Assembly (NCBI GenBank): GCA_014218235.1
Contig: CM024753.1
Location: 189,696,348 to 189,760,347 of the forward strand
Length of the DNA stretch: 64,000 nt
DNA from: Colocasia esculenta
Taxonomy: Eukaryota > Streptophyta > Magnoliopsida > Alismatales > Araceae
Reading direction: 5' to 3'
Shown piece after piece: positions 10,577-23,533 of this stretch; position 1 is the stretch's first letter; each line of letters opens with the position of its first letter. The notes beneath the pieces are model-generated. The model saw only the letters and a program-made list of their open reading frames with translations. It did not search any database and was not told the DNA's origin. The translations under genes and the position numbers were made by a program.

Positions 10577-13117
10577 TGTAACATCCCTCTCTTGTAGGCC
10601 CCTTATGGTCGGCCACCTTCTGTTGAAGGTCGCGACGCATCGGGACGTCGCCTTTTGAATGCGACAAGGTGGCTGTCGCGTTCTGGTTGTGAACGCGACA
10701 GGCATGTTGTCGCGTTCATCCCTCTGACCACAACATGCAGTTTGTCGTTTTGCTGTCGGGACAGTTGGGACAAGTGTCAACCCCTGACAGCAGGAGGGCG
10801 ACAGGTCAGACGTCGCGTTCTGGGTGTCAGGTCTGCGAGGTTGACACGTGGTGTTTCCGTTGGTCAGGTTTGACCAAGAATTAAGATAGCGACAGGTTGG
10901 CCATCACGTTCAGATAGTGAACGCTCAACTCTGAGGCATAAAAGGTTGCACGCCACAGAACAACCCCTTCCTCCCCATTTCTCTCTATCTGTTGCTTTCC
11001 TCCGGCACATCTGAGAGGGTTCTCCTCCGTGGTGAGGTTTGAGGGAGAGTGTGTGAGGTGTGGGGGCTTGTGAGGAGTGTGTGGGTGTGGCCTTGTGTGT
11101 GGGTTGGGGTTTTCCCTCCTCAGCGGTGCTCTTCTCCGACTATGGTGCTCACCTACACGTTGTTCCTCTCCACCGGCTTGTAGGAGGACAATCCCTACTC
11201 GTGGACGGTGTGAGCGTGGAGCTGGGAGCGAGGAGGAGGTGGCCATGCACACGAGAAGACCCAATGGGTTGGCCCTTCATTTTGAGGTAGGGACTTCTCA
11301 CCTTCCCCCTAGTTCTTTCATGCTAGGATCCAATCCCCCTTCTCCAAGCCTAGATATCATGATAGGGCGTGCATGTGCGTGATTGTGATTCCATGGAATG
11401 TATTCTTGGCTTGGTTGTGATTGGTTTGGGAGTGGGGTTTATGTGATATTCCATGCTTGCATGTGAGTTTCGTAAGTGTAGATCCATTTACTTGTCATGC
11501 ATGGGTGTTTACAAAGGTGGTTTGAGCCTATTTGAGTTGTTTACATCGTCCTACATGCTCCCCTCCCCTTGTTTTTTTCGAATTTGTGGAGTATGTCTTG
11601 AAGGTGATGCTCTCAGGTGTGCAAACCTGCGGTCACGACATGTTTGGTGTCGTGACCCAGATAGCGATAGCCCGATACGTCTCCTTCTGGCTTGAGGAAG
11701 CGACACCTACCCTGTCGCATTCTAGTCGCGACAGGGTGGCTGTCGCCTTCTCTTAGAGGTTGCACCATGTGTTGTGGGAGGCCTAAGGTGGTCAACTGGG
11801 CCTCTGTCTGTGGTCGTGACAATTCCCTTATCACGACCTGATCACGACAAGTTCCCTGTCGCCTTCTGACCCAGGTCATGACAGTCAGGATGTCGCCTTC
11901 TGGTAGCGATAGCCTGTGCGTCGTCTTCTTAGACAGAGTAGGGACTTGGCAACCTGTTCGGAGTTTTCCTTCCATTGTGACTCTATTTCTTGGCACTTGT
12001 GTTGTTCCTAGTATAGTGCTACTCTAGTCTTTCTCTCGGTGCTAGGCACTTGAGGGCTTGTCCACGAGACAGGTTGTTACCATTACTTGGACCCCCAGTC
12101 CCCGTGTGCCTATAAGAGGGGGTTCTCCGGGCGGCGAGCGAGCTCGAGTCACGGACTCTGGTAGCAGAGGGGAAAATGGTAGGGACAACGACGAGAGTCA
12201 TTTTTAGAGCTCTCTTAGCTGAGTCTGGGACGCCTTGGTGGTTTGGTGCTCTTCCGGCGCAGATCAGCTAGTCCTGTTCTCACTGCCTCACTCTACGTGG
12301 TTCCGGAACCATTTAAAGAGGCCAGATGTGGGACCGTAGTCTGGCCAGACTACGACAGTTGTGATTGCTTAGTTTCACGTCTCACTCTGGCAGGAGGTGC
12401 TAGACATGGACTGTCGGTTGAGGGTAAGGTGCGTGGCACACCTGACTAGTCGACTAGTGTAGTGTTTCTGTAGCTAGTGCATTTGTCCAGGCAGTTGTCT
12501 ACTGTCTGCGTTTATAGCCTTGGGTTCTTCCCAGTGTCGTGGTTTACACGGGTTTTCTGGTCCCGACTTATAGTTTAGACCGTAGACCGTGTAGTTTCTT
12601 TATGCTTCCGCACGTTACTCTGTTAGTAGGATAGATTTACTGCTTTATTTAATTATTGCACATATAGATCTATTCTACTGTTAGAACCAGTGGGAGATTG
12701 GTAGTCCCTACTAGGCTTCTTTGTGAAGCTCATTCCCTCCTTTACAGGTGAGACTTCACAGCAACATGTTCCGCGGCAGACTGAGGAGATAGGGTCATAG
12801 TAGACGGCGTCTTCCGTGAGCAGTGTTCCCCCAGACTTGTGTACTTCACCCTCGGGGTGTGCCCTTAAGGGACCTATTATCCCCTTATTTTCGGCACTTG
12901 TACTTTACTACTTTGGGACTGTACTAAACTTGTACGTAGTGTTGGACTCTTTCCTTCACTTGTTGGTACTTTTTAGTGCTTTTAGTTGTTACTTACCTCT
13001 GTTACATATCTTGTTAGACTGGTTTGTTAGCCCTTCCAGGTCTTCGGACCTGTGGGCAGCGGTGCCAATGGTCAGATCCTTGGTGGAAGCCGGGGTCCGA
13101 GCATCGGGGCCGTTACA
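10577..13117 (+). repeat. 3' LTR of family A element
   Basis: 2,541 bp, TGTAACATCC to CGTTACA, colinear with the 5' LTR over its whole length. It is preceded by TTTGAGGATGAAATT, usual near the end of Tekay-like internal regions, but the expected purine tract is replaced by a T-rich stretch. Followed by ACCCT. Confidence 0.93.
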
Positions 13118-13122
13118 ACCCT
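13118..13122. repeat. Target site duplication ACCCT, right copy
   Basis: Matches 2736-2740 exactly. Confidence 0.93.
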
Positions 13123-13500
13123 AGATCTAGTGTAAAATGTAATGGATCTAAAGATTTAGTTATTGCAAATGATTTATAACCCCTTATAATGAATGTAGGA
13201 GAGAAGATCTTGCTCTAAATCCCCCAAAATAGAAGAAATCATACTAGATCTAGGATAATCTCTTTTACCTTGAAGAAGTTTGAAGAAACCCAAAATCACC
13301 CTAAGCCAAGGTGTTAATGAAGAAGAAGATGGAGATCCCCACAAAATTCTGTTAGAACAATGACTCCAAAACTTAAAAATCTAAAAATAGAAAGGAAAAT
13401 AGAAGAGAGGAATAAGAGAGAGAAAGGGGGGAAATGACTTACCTACGCCACTGGAGATGGAAGGCCTCGAATGGGAGTGGGAATGGGGGAAGGGAAACGG
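13123..13500. other. Short interval between two family A insertions
   Basis: 378 bases of AT-rich then purine-rich sequence between the full element and the solo LTR. No coding or RNA feature seen. It could be part of an older degraded element, but I cannot identify one. Confidence 0.5.
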
Positions 13501-16032
13501 TGTAACATCCTCCTTTCCTTGGTCAGCCACCTTCTGATGAACGTAGCGACTTATCAGGCCGTCGCCTTCTGAAGGCAACGAGATGACTGTCGTGTTCTGG
13601 TTGGGAATGCGACAGGCATGTCATCACGTTCACCCTTCTCTCTGCAACATCCATCTTTGTCGTCTTGGTATCGAGATAGTTGGGACATGTGTCAAGCGCT
13701 GACAGATGAAAGCGATATGTCAGGTGTCGTGTTCTTGGTGTTAGGGTTGCGAGAATGACACATGGCGAACCCGTTGGTCAGGTCTGACTATGACCTTGAG
13801 GTCGCGACAGGTTAGCCATCACGTTCAGTGAGTGAACGTGACGGGATGGCTGTTGCATTCTCAAGTCCGAGGCCTGTATATGCAAGGCCTTCAGACCTGT
13901 CTTCTTCTTCCTCTCTTCTGGCGATTTTCACTCTTCCTCCGACCCTGTGTGTTAGCCTCTCCGTAAGGAGAGATTGAGGGGTTTTGTGGTGAGGTGTGTT
14001 GTGGGTTTTCTCCCTCGATGTGGTGTTCTTCTCCGGCATGGGCATGCCCCTCTCCTTCGTGGTGGTGATCTTCCCCTTCAGTGCGTAGGAGGACGATCAT
14101 GGCTTGTGGACGGCGTGACCATGGAGCTTGGAGTGAGGAGGAGGTGGCCATGCACACGAGAAGACCCCAACAGGTTAGCTCTTCTTTTTGAGGTAAGGAC
14201 CCTTATCTTCACCCTAGTTCTACCATGCTAGGGCCTTCCAAACCCCTTCTCCAAGCCATTAGAAGCATGCTAGGTTTGTGGTTTGCATGTTTGGTTTATT
14301 TGTGTTGGAAATGGGGGTTGGGTGTTAGTGCTCCATCATGCATGCATGTGAGGTTTCAGAGTATAGATGCATATCCTTGACATGCATGGGTGTGGATGAG
14401 GGTGGTTTGAGCTTAAACCATGTGTTTACATCGTTCTCCATGCTCCCATCCCTTTGTACTCACCAGACTTGTGGTTTGTGGCTTCTTTTGGAGGTCTAGG
14501 GTGTCTCTGTCTGTGGTCATGACAAGGTTCTTGTCACGACCCAGATTGCGACTTGTTGACCCGTCACCTTCTGGTGTGAACCCGACGCCTCACATTGTCG
14601 CATTCTGGTAGCAACAGGGTGGCCGTTGCCTTCATGCCTGGTTTTCCCTGTGGGTTGTGGGAGGTCTCGGGTGGTCACCCAGACCTCTAACTATGGTCGC
14701 GACAATGCCCTTGTCACAACCCAGCTCACGACAGTTTCCCTGTCATCTTCAGACCCAGGTCGCGACAGACCGGGTGTCACCTTCAGGTGGCGACAGCCCT
14801 TGTCTCGCCTTCTATGAGAAAGTGATAGTAACCCTGTCGCCTTCTCAAATAGAGAGTGACTGGCGACCTGTTCGGAGTTTCGTTCCACTGTGACTCTGTT
14901 TCTTGGTACCTATGCTGTTCTTAGCACGGTTCTACACTAGTCATTTGCTCGGTACTAGGCACTTGTGGGCTTGTCCATTTAGAGTTGTTACCATTACCTG
15001 GACCCCCGGTCCCCGCGCGTCTGTTGAGGGATTTCTCCAAGTGGCGAGTGAGCTCGAGTTACGGAATCTGGTAGCAGAGGAGAAAACAGTGGGGACAACG
15101 GCGTAGAGTTGTTTGCAGAGCTCTCTTAGCTGAGTCTGGGACAACGAAGTGGTTTTGGTGTTCTTCTGGCGTAGATCAGCTAGTCCTTCTCACTGCCTCA
15201 CTCTAGGTGGTTCCGGTACCATTTAGACGGGCCAGGCGTAGGACTGTAGTCTGGCTAGACTACGGTAGTTGTGTGTTACTTTAGTTCCACGTCTCACTCC
15301 GACGGAAGGTGCTAGACATGGACTGGTGGTCGAGGGTATGGTGTGTGGCGCACCTGACCAGTTGACTAGTGGTAGTTGCCTTTCGTGGCTAGTGTGTTTG
15401 TCTAGGCAGATGTTCACTGTCTGTGTTTGCATCCTTGGGTTCGTCTCAGTGCTGTGGTTTACATAGGTTTTCAATTCCGACGTTTGGTTTAGACGGATGG
15501 TCATGTAGTTACTTTCTGCTTCCACACTTACTTTGTTAGTAGAATAGATTTACTTGCTTAATTTCAATTATGATCATATATCTATTTTGCTTGTTAGAAC
15601 CAGTGGGAGATTGGTAGTCCCTACTGGGCTTCTTCGTGAAGCTCATGCCCTTCTTTATAGGTGAGACTTCACAGCAGTAACCTCCATGGTGGGCTGAGGA
15701 GACGGGGCCGTAGTAGACAGCGTCTTCCGTGAGCAGTGTTCCCTTCATGCTTGTTTCTTCACCCTCGGGGTATGCCCCTAAGGGATATATTATTCCCTTT
15801 CTTTTTGCACTTGTACTTTGTTACTTTGGGACTGTACTAAACTCGTACTTTGTGTTGGACGCTTTTCCTTCACTTGTTAGTACATTTTAGTGCTTATTAT
15901 CGTTACTTACTTCTGTTACATATCTTGTTAGACTAGTTCGTTAGCCTAGCCGAGTCTTCGAGCCTATAGGCGGCGGTGCCGACAGTCGGATCCTTGGTGG
16001 GAGCTGAGAGTCCGGGCATCGGGGTTGTTACG
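13501..16032 (+). mobile_element. Solo LTR of family A (same orientation)
   Basis: 2,532 bp, TGTAACATCC to GTTACG, where the terminal CA has become CG. It is colinear with the LTRs at 2741 and 10577 but clearly more diverged. The flanking pentamers AACGG (13496-13500) and AAGGG (16033-16037) differ at one base, consistent with a decayed 5-bp duplication. No internal region or primer site follows, so it is a solo LTR left by unequal recombination. Confidence 0.9.
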
Positions 16033-18081
16033 AAGGGAATCGACCACTTAGGGGGGATCTGACTGGACCATTGTGAGTCGAGACGGGTCGGGTCGAGTAT
16101 GGATCTAGATCAAATCTCTCGATTCGATCAGGTTCAGCTTGTACCACAGCGGGTCACTTTGACCCTCACGGATCGACGGTGCCAGGGCTTGTGAACGGCC
16201 TGGAATGCATCGGATCACTCATACCGTTATGGTATGGACAACCATGGCAGTAGGTATAATATTTATGAGTTTTGAGGATTGCACATGGCAAATCATAAAC
16301 AAGAAGGATATTTCTGTAAACATATAATGGTGCATGTGTAAAACTCAAAATAAGAAAAAAAAGATAAATTAATTAGGAGTCCCTATCAGATGTTTGATTT
16401 ATTTTTTAGTCCCTGACAGAACTGTAACTCATTACAGTAACTTTTATCCCCTATTACAGTATACGTTAAGCCTTATTATAGCAAGGACTTCCTTGTTACA
16501 GTCAGAGATTTCTAATTAATTTACCAAAAAAAAGTGGGCAAGAATAGTGATGGATGCATTAAATCGATCTCGGGTACAACACAATGATGAAATCATTGCT
16601 TACATTAGATGGAGGTGAAGGTGATGTTTTATTCATATCGGAGGATGTTCTAGACCACTCATCACGAGAGACACAAAATCATAATTTACAGAGGGAACAT
16701 TTTGTTTCTTGCAGAGGAAATATGTTTTTTTTAAATACTTATACGTCCCTATAATCGACCACAATCATATGTATACCTCTGAATTTTGAATATTATTCTA
16801 CATACCCCTATCATTTGAAAAACTCGTCGATTATGTCCTTGTGGCATGGTTGGCCATGCTGTTGACCGTGCCAGGGACTCTCCAAGTCCTTGGCATAGTT
16901 GATATGATACAATTAATATATTATTTTAATTAGTTAATATTCCTTTTGTCTTCTTCATCTATTAATTTTTTAATTATTTTTTTAAAAAGGAATCGTCCAT
17001 ATCGAAGCGTATGTCATTCGACTCGTGCCAACGAAAGTCTGGCATTGTCAGTCCACATAACACGACCAACCTTGTCTTATGTAATTAACATGTCGTTAGA
17101 ATCCCACCATCAGTTGGATAGAATCATCTAAATAAGGCTAAAAGGAATGGAAATACCCCTCATCTCCAGTTCAGAAGGAATTTTCACAAGACTTGGGCTT
17201 TCTGCTCCATATTGTGATCTTGATGCCGACAACCTCCAGCGACCTCCGACACCCTCCGATGACCTCCGGTGACTACCAACAACCTCTAATGACCTTCAGC
17301 GACCTCCAGTAGCCTATGATGACTTCCAATACATTCCAATGACCTCCAACGGCTCACTCAAAGTAGTTTCCAGATCACTGGAATACTAACGAGGAAAGGA
17401 GGCCACATCTCCAGTTTGCTGCGGTCCAAAGTTTAGTACAGTCATCCTTCTCTTGATCACTAGCATCCATTTTTTGAGTACATTCATCCTTGTTTTTAAG
17501 AACCATTCCATGACGGTGAGAAGTTGACTGAGCTATCAACAAGATATTCAAGCTTTTGCGGTGCGTCGATGGATGGCAATAAAGTTGATGTTCTTGAGTG
17601 TTTGTGCAAGAAGCTATGTCATGTTTACACATCGACCTAGGAAAGAAGTCATGGCAGATGATTTTTTCATTGTGCGTAGTGGGATCGATGTAACTATTGC
17701 ACATGTGATGTTTGTAAAATTTCACAAAGAATGATTTTGATATGATTCAATATTTTGCATGATTAAGGCACTTGTTGTGGATATTTTTGATGGGTGGATG
17801 ATCACCATCACACAACGGTTGACTTAAAATAACAATTGATTGAGATGGGGAGATTGCTGGAGTCAAAGTTTAGTACATTGGAAAGAAAGATTGGACAATT
17901 GGAGATTTGAATTGATGTCCCAATTTCTTTCTGAAACCATGAATGTAAAGGATTTAAATGGAGGGAGAGGGAAAACTACTGTAAAGAAGATGTTTATTTT
18001 GTTGTTTGTTTTAGTGTTCATGGATTATGTATTGTATAATCATGTTTATAATGTCATGTTGTCATTGGGACTCTGTTGTAT
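16033..18081. other. Unassigned region left of CACTA element 1
   Basis: About 2 kb, mostly AT-rich, no supported gene. Short ORFs (for example minus strand 17375-17725 and plus strand 17840-18127) have no recognisable motif. TAT at 18079-18081 is the left target duplication of the CACTA element. Sequence on the other side of that element (24033 onward) should be its original continuation. Confidence 0.6.
17231..17350. repeat. Degenerate CCTCC(A/G)-type short tandem repeat
   Basis: About ten imperfect copies of a 9-12 base unit of the type GACCTCCAG / GACCTCCGA in direct array. Simple minisatellite; no function implied. Confidence 0.7.
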
Positions 18082-18099
18082 CACTACTAGAAAACACAG

Positions 18100-18350
18100 T
18101 TTTACCTACGACCAAAAACGTCAGTAATACGACAAATATCGTAGGTATATATGTTTACCTACGACATTTCCTACGGCTTCGGTCGACGGTAAAGTACATG
18201 TTGGTAATACTATTACCTACGGCAGGGTTGTAGGTAAAGTACATGTACTTTACCTACGATATTTAAGATCGTAGGTTTTGTTTACCTACAGAATAAAATG
18301 TGGTAGGTGTTTTATACCTACAACGTTAAATGTCGTAGGTTTTTGTACCT
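18100..18350. repeat. Subterminal repeats of CACTA element 1
   Basis: Around ten copies of TACCTAC(G/A)A or its inverse within 250 bases of the left TIR, in both orientations. In En/Spm elements such arrays bind the TnpA-type protein. A similar array stands at 45705-45950. Confidence 0.85.
18230..18257. repeat. 28-bp perfect palindrome, CACTA element 1
   Basis: Perfectly self-complementary around GTACATGTAC, with arms running out to GTAGG / CCTAC. An identical palindrome is at 45791-45818 in CACTA element 2, at the corresponding end. Confidence 0.93.
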
Positions 18351-19828
18351 GAAAAAAAAATATTATCTATTATTCCTCCACATATAACATATACATATTC
18401 ACCTGCCTTTCCTATTCATATTCCATTCGTAACAATCACATCCACAACATTCACTCATTCCCATTCACAAAATGTCATTCATCCATACATTTCATCAACA
18501 TAGCCACATTCATTCATACACCATCAACATAACCACATTCATTCATATTCTTACAATTATCAACATAACCACATTCATTCATTCAAACACATATTGTGGT
18601 CATTCACAACATTTTTCATATTAATGTCAAATATACATCCACAACATTTATTTGTCCAAAATTATACCAAAGTGTTTAAAAAGTGATATATTAAACAAAA
18701 GTTGATCTGTTCTGGGCAGCATCAATCCATTTGCCATGTCTCACAACCAAGTGAAGAAAAGATATCTAGAAGTAAGAATATCATCCTGAAAAATGTTTCC
18801 AATAACTTGTGAGAAACAAAACACAAATCAACATGATGTGTATAATGTACACTCAGAAAAATGTGTCACAGGTACATCCAAAGAGAACAAAGTCTACTCA
18901 CTTCTTTCCATATCCAAGTTGTACTCTTGTTGCTGATTCAAGAACTCCAATAGCTTCTCTACAAAATGAAAATGAGTTTTGAGTTTAGAACTTATACAAC
19001 CAATCTGGATATATATACCACAAAAGATAGGAAGGCAAGTTGGTTATGAGTATGCAAAGTATGGGAATGACAATATTATACTTGTCTGACTTTATTTTTT
19101 CCTCTCCCTCCCTCCACACATAGCACAATATTGGCCATCACGATTCACAAATAGCAGCTACTGGTTGCTCATGTCATGGTGCAGGCATTGAAATAAGGGG
19201 CCATCACTTATAGAAAGCCCTGTTATATGATGTCAGGAAAAGCAAAATATAGAAGTACGATGGCAATAGGTTCATATAAACATATTCAATATGTATACCT
19301 TCCTTGCATAAATAAAATGTGTTCTTACATGGTTCCCTTGCATATCTAGCAGGATATACCTTATTGTAGTTCCTCTGACCTGCAAGAACAAAAGTTTATA
19401 AATCAAATAGCTTCTTAAACAATGACAGTGTAAGAACAAATAGAACAGGGAACTGAAAGGACCTGTATGTTGGATGCTTTGTGGACAATTTCATATCCTA
19501 GGCCAAGGGGCAGCAATCCATCACCAATTGCTAGTTTCCATGCTACAGAATTATCTTTGGATTACATCCACCAATCACATTCACATTCACATTATCTCAT
19601 TCAACACTTGAGAACCAGTTTAGGAAAAAAAGAATACTAACTAATAAAGGAAAATGTTATGAGAGCAAAATATTATACCCCTTGTGAGATCCATACTTCA
19701 CATTCACATTATCTCATTCAACATTGTCACATTCATTCAACACATAACCACATTCATCAAATATTGTGTTTAGAAACTGTTTGCAAATATATACATATAC
19801 CAAATTGTTTCAAAGTTCTTACAAAATG

Positions 19829-20186
19829 CTAACCACTAAATAGTGTTCGTTTTGCCTCATCCACGAACACCTACATAGAAAGAAAACAATAAAAGAAGTT
19901 AATAAAAGTGCTAGATGATTTGTTAGGTAGTATAAATTTTCAATAAACAAAAAACTTACATAATCTCGAAACCATAGAATATGACTTCCAATGGCATCTT
20001 TGATTCGAAATCTATGGTCATCTTTAACAAACAAGGGAGCATCAGGTTTGTTTGCATAATGAATTGAGACTTCACAGTACACAGTTCCAATCGGTCTCCC
20101 CATAACAATTTTTGTTGGATCCATACTCATAACAATTCCTTCTACCACTTGTTCATTCTCCAAATCCAACAATTTCATCTTCTTCC
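19829..20186 (-). pseudogene. Terminal exons of a CACTA-encoded protein (DUF8039-like)
   Basis: On the minus strand an exon at 20186-19960 is preceded by an acceptor (TGACAG), ends with donor GTAAGT, and is followed by an 89-base intron (19959-19871) and a 14-codon last exon (19870-19829) ending TAG. The first exon contains GIVMSMDPTKIVMGRPIGTV and YCEVSIHYANKPDAPL, then GSHILWFRDY, resembling the domain (DUF8039 type) at the C-terminus of plant En/Spm-like proteins. The last exon ends KRTLFSG. The same last exon is at 44419-44460 in CACTA element 2. The upstream gene body was not recognised, so this looks like the tail of a lost transposase gene. Confidence 0.6.
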
Positions 20187-22666
20187 CTGTCATATGAAAT
20201 TACATAAAAGTTAGTCATTAATTATAATAGAAAAATATATAAAAATATTATAACTAGCTCATGTTGAACAAAAATAAACCATTGTTGACCAGTTTTTTGG
20301 AAAAGAGTTACTTACTTTGTTGTTCCTTGTACCCGTAACCACATTCTGAGATGCAAAAATGGAGAACATAAACAGAATAAGCCCTGGTGAGTCTCTATGC
20401 ACTTGTGACTCATTCTCTTTTTTACATGAAAGAATAAGCAACCAGTTAATATTAAGAACAGAATCAAATTTATGCAGTATTATGCAAATAATTATATACC
20501 TCTTCAAATTCAAGAACTGGATCCATCTGCCAACATTCTTCCTTCCATTTAGCATATTGCTGTCTACAAAGGAAAAAGGATCCAAGATTATTAATGTAAG
20601 GGTGAAGTAGTCTTTGTCTTTTATCAGTTGAAATGCAAAAAACAATGAGAAAAAAAAACTTTAGCCAAAATGTATCTAACAAAAACTACATAAATTATAA
20701 TAATAAAATCTAGAGAATACATAGGGATAATAGGAAAAAGATATCTAAGGTGCCTGCCTCCTGATGCTAGGAAAAAGTAACCTATATCCCCTACTTCACC
20801 CACTGCTACAGGAAGAGGTGGAAACAAATAGAGAGGGACAGAGAGGTGTCCCACAAGATTGAAAAACATGTGGAAGGCTATGATCATGCTATGGATGGAT
20901 TCAGGAAAGAGGGGATATGTAATTTGGTGCTCTCAGGAATGATTATAGGAAGTGGGTTGACTACTTGTGCCTTACATTCATGCATAGAAAGGAAAAGAGG
21001 GATGTAGTATTACCATCGTTGTTGTCTCAGCTCTCTCTTTCATCAAAGGTGCTAAGAGGATCATAACAACCAAGCAGGAACTCCCAAACTAACCACATTC
21101 TGAGATGCAAAAATGGTGAACAAAAACTGTTAACTGACTAACATAGTCTTATTTGAGAATGTGTAGCCATTATGTAGTCACTTGGTTCATCTTCCTTGCA
21201 AGATGATGCATCAAGTAGAACTAATATCGGTAAATTGGGAAAACCCATGTATGCAACATTTTCTGCCTCATCACAGAAAAAAAGCCATCATTAGCATTTC
21301 CTAAGAAATCACATTAATATATGTCTAATAACAAGGAATAAATGTAATATTTTCTATCTTGCATATAAGGGTAGGATTTGCAACCACTAGTACAACATTG
21401 GGTACCGCCGACTGTTAAAACACAAATTTTCATTTCATGATCACGCATATGCTTTTGGAAAAAAAATCACAATTATACTCAAATTTATTAAAATCTCCAA
21501 CCTATGAAAAATAAAAAAATAAAATAGACTTTAATAAACATTAAAAGAATGAAAACATATAATAATATTAAACAAACATCTGATTAGATGAACATGGTGG
21601 GTACTTCAACTTCCATGCTAAAGTTTTTTTTTTAATTTCTAAATGCCACAAGCATAGCTATTAGAACAGAGTAAAAAAAGAGGATCACAATTAGGGTATT
21701 ACAATTATCAATATGCAAGTAAGAAAAATTCATGATATGTCCACACGAAAGAATAAACAATATTATGAAAACAGATAAGGAGACCATGTCAGACATTAGA
21801 GACAGAATAGATGATTTACTAACCTTAATAGGTGAAGTACATAACAAGGGTGAATATTCTCTTTAAGTTTCTGCTTCACAGACTGAAAACTGTATAATTT
21901 AAGAATACAACAGTATATCAACTAAGTAAACTACAAATTGTTTAAAATTACAAGCTTCTTCATATGCTCAGGATAACAAGCAGCTGAACTCACAACTAGG
22001 ATCTCAATAAGACTTGTATGTATATAAACCTGCCTGTGAGATTTTACCACAAATAGGATGAATTTGTTTCATTCTACATGTAAAATGAACAGAGAGTTCA
22101 AATTCTCATATGATCCAATGTAAAATGAACAAACCTGTGAGATTTATTGATACATGTTGAGCTCAACCAACCAAAAGAAAAGCTACTCCCTGTTTCTGGG
22201 TCCTATTTTACTTGGAGTTACTCATTGTTATTACATTGAATAATCACTAATCATCCAGAAGTTACTGAAGTGGATTTTGAGGCACTGCTATTGTAACATG
22301 TTAGACACTAAACATACTAGCAAACTACCATATAAAAAAAGGCATTTCTTTACCATACTCGCAAACCAACTGAGGTGAAAGAGCAAAATACAACAAACAT
22401 GCATGCTTCCCCACAGAGCGAGAAAGGAGCACAAGAAAAATGTTGCTAACAATAGGGAAGCATTGGACAACAGAGAGTAAAATATGCTAACAAAGATTCT
22501 AAAATATGCTAAAATATGAAACAAAAACTCTCTCTCTCCCTCTCCATTCTATGCGTGTATGAGAAAGAGAGAGAGGGAGACTGGGGAGGGATAACATATC
22601 CACCTGAGCACCTCCCTTGCTAAAAAAGATTAAAAAATACAAAAAAGGACCATCTTAAATCTTCGT

Positions 22667-22858
22667 TTATGCAAGAGGGATGAATTCCCAAAATAGCAAG
22701 CAAGAACAAGAAACGTCGCAGCAAAATCCAGAAGTCAAATAAAGGCCCCCACCAGAGATCGCCATGGCGAAGCCGCATCCCCCGCTGCACACATCCTTCC
22801 ACACGTCCCTGGCAGTTGACGACTTCGGCATCGCCACCCCGAAGGCTTTTCTCTGCAA
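22667..22858 (-). pseudogene. Unrecognised GC-rich coding-like remnant in CACTA element 1
   Basis: An open stretch of 63 codons on the minus strand, starting after a GC-rich block and containing MPKSSTARDVWKDVCSGGCG. It lies between the captured glycosyltransferase-like fragment and the transposon tail, in the same orientation. I do not recognise the protein. It could be part of the captured gene, another captured exon, or non-coding; no catalytic motif is visible. Confidence 0.25.
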
Positions 22859-23102
22859 CCCACAATAGGTTACGGCAGTAGCGAAATAGGGAAAGGCAGA
22901 GACACCTCGATTAACAGAAGAAGTTTTTCATTTACCTTCACGTTGCAGTCTCCTTGACGGCGGCGATGATCATGGCTTCTCCAGCGCTCCCAACCAAAGA
23001 GGATGGCAAACTGGACAACCACTCACACAGAAATCGGGCACTAGAAGAGAATGGAACAACAATAGATGGCGGTTCCACCTCACTCCCGCTTCCCACTGCC
23101 CT

Positions 23103-23533
23103 CTATTCCGACGGATACTTCCTCCGGTCCTTCTTGATAACCTCCGTCGCCTCCTTGTACTTGAAGCTGAAGTCCAGGCAGGGACGGTACCCCATCCTGT
23201 CTGGTTGCTTCCAGAAGTCGTCCTCCTCCCCGTCCTCACTGCCGCCGCCACTCCACGCCTGGAAAAGCAAATAAACCTGCGCAGCCCGGGGCGTTGGGAA
23301 GGCGACGGCCTGTTGATCGCACGGGGAGCAGGGGATCAGGGAGAAGGGGAGGAGATGATCGAGGCGGAAGCCGAGCTTCTCGTCGGGAAGGGTCCAGAGG
23401 AATGCGAAAAAGCAGAGGAAAAAGAGGAGGAGCCTGGGGTTCCTGGCGGCGGCCAGGAGCCGGTTGCCGGGCCTGGAGCTCTTCTTGGAGGGAGACGAGG
23501 AGGCCCTCTGCCGCCGCCACCACCATGGCGAGA
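23103..23533 (-). pseudogene. Captured fragment of an O-fucosyltransferase-like gene
   Basis: On the minus strand one frame stays open for about 143 codons to a TAG at 23105-23103. It starts Ser/Arg-rich (SSSPSKKSSRPGNRLLAAAR), has one hydrophobic segment (RLLLFFLCFFAFLWTL) as in a type II Golgi membrane anchor, a stem region, then DDFWKQPDRMGYRPCLDFSF and the following KYKEAT. That last block matches the start of the catalytic domain in plant O-fucosyltransferase (GT106-type) proteins, just before the conserved GGLNQQR region, which is absent here. Only the N-terminal exon was captured. It shows no clear ATG in frame. Orientation matches the transposon's own exons. The family call is from memory of conserved motifs. 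Confidence 0.7.

Larger units (their letters stand above)
2741..13117 (+). mobile_element. Complete but defective Ty3/gypsy (Tekay-like chromovirus) element, family A
   Basis: About 10.4 kb. It has a 5' LTR at 2741-5285, a primer-binding site matching initiator tRNA-Met, gag, then protease, reverse transcriptase, RNase H and integrase in Ty3/gypsy order, a chromodomain-like tail, and a 3' LTR at 10577-13117. It is flanked by ACCCT on both sides. The GPF motif late in integrase and the chromodomain-like end place it among chromoviruses; the long LTR beginning TGTAACATCC fits the Tekay/Del group. Many in-frame stops and a 340-bp transposon in the integrase make it non-autonomous. The first ~100 bases of the two LTRs differ at about five sites, so the insertion is not recent. 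Confidence 0.93.
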
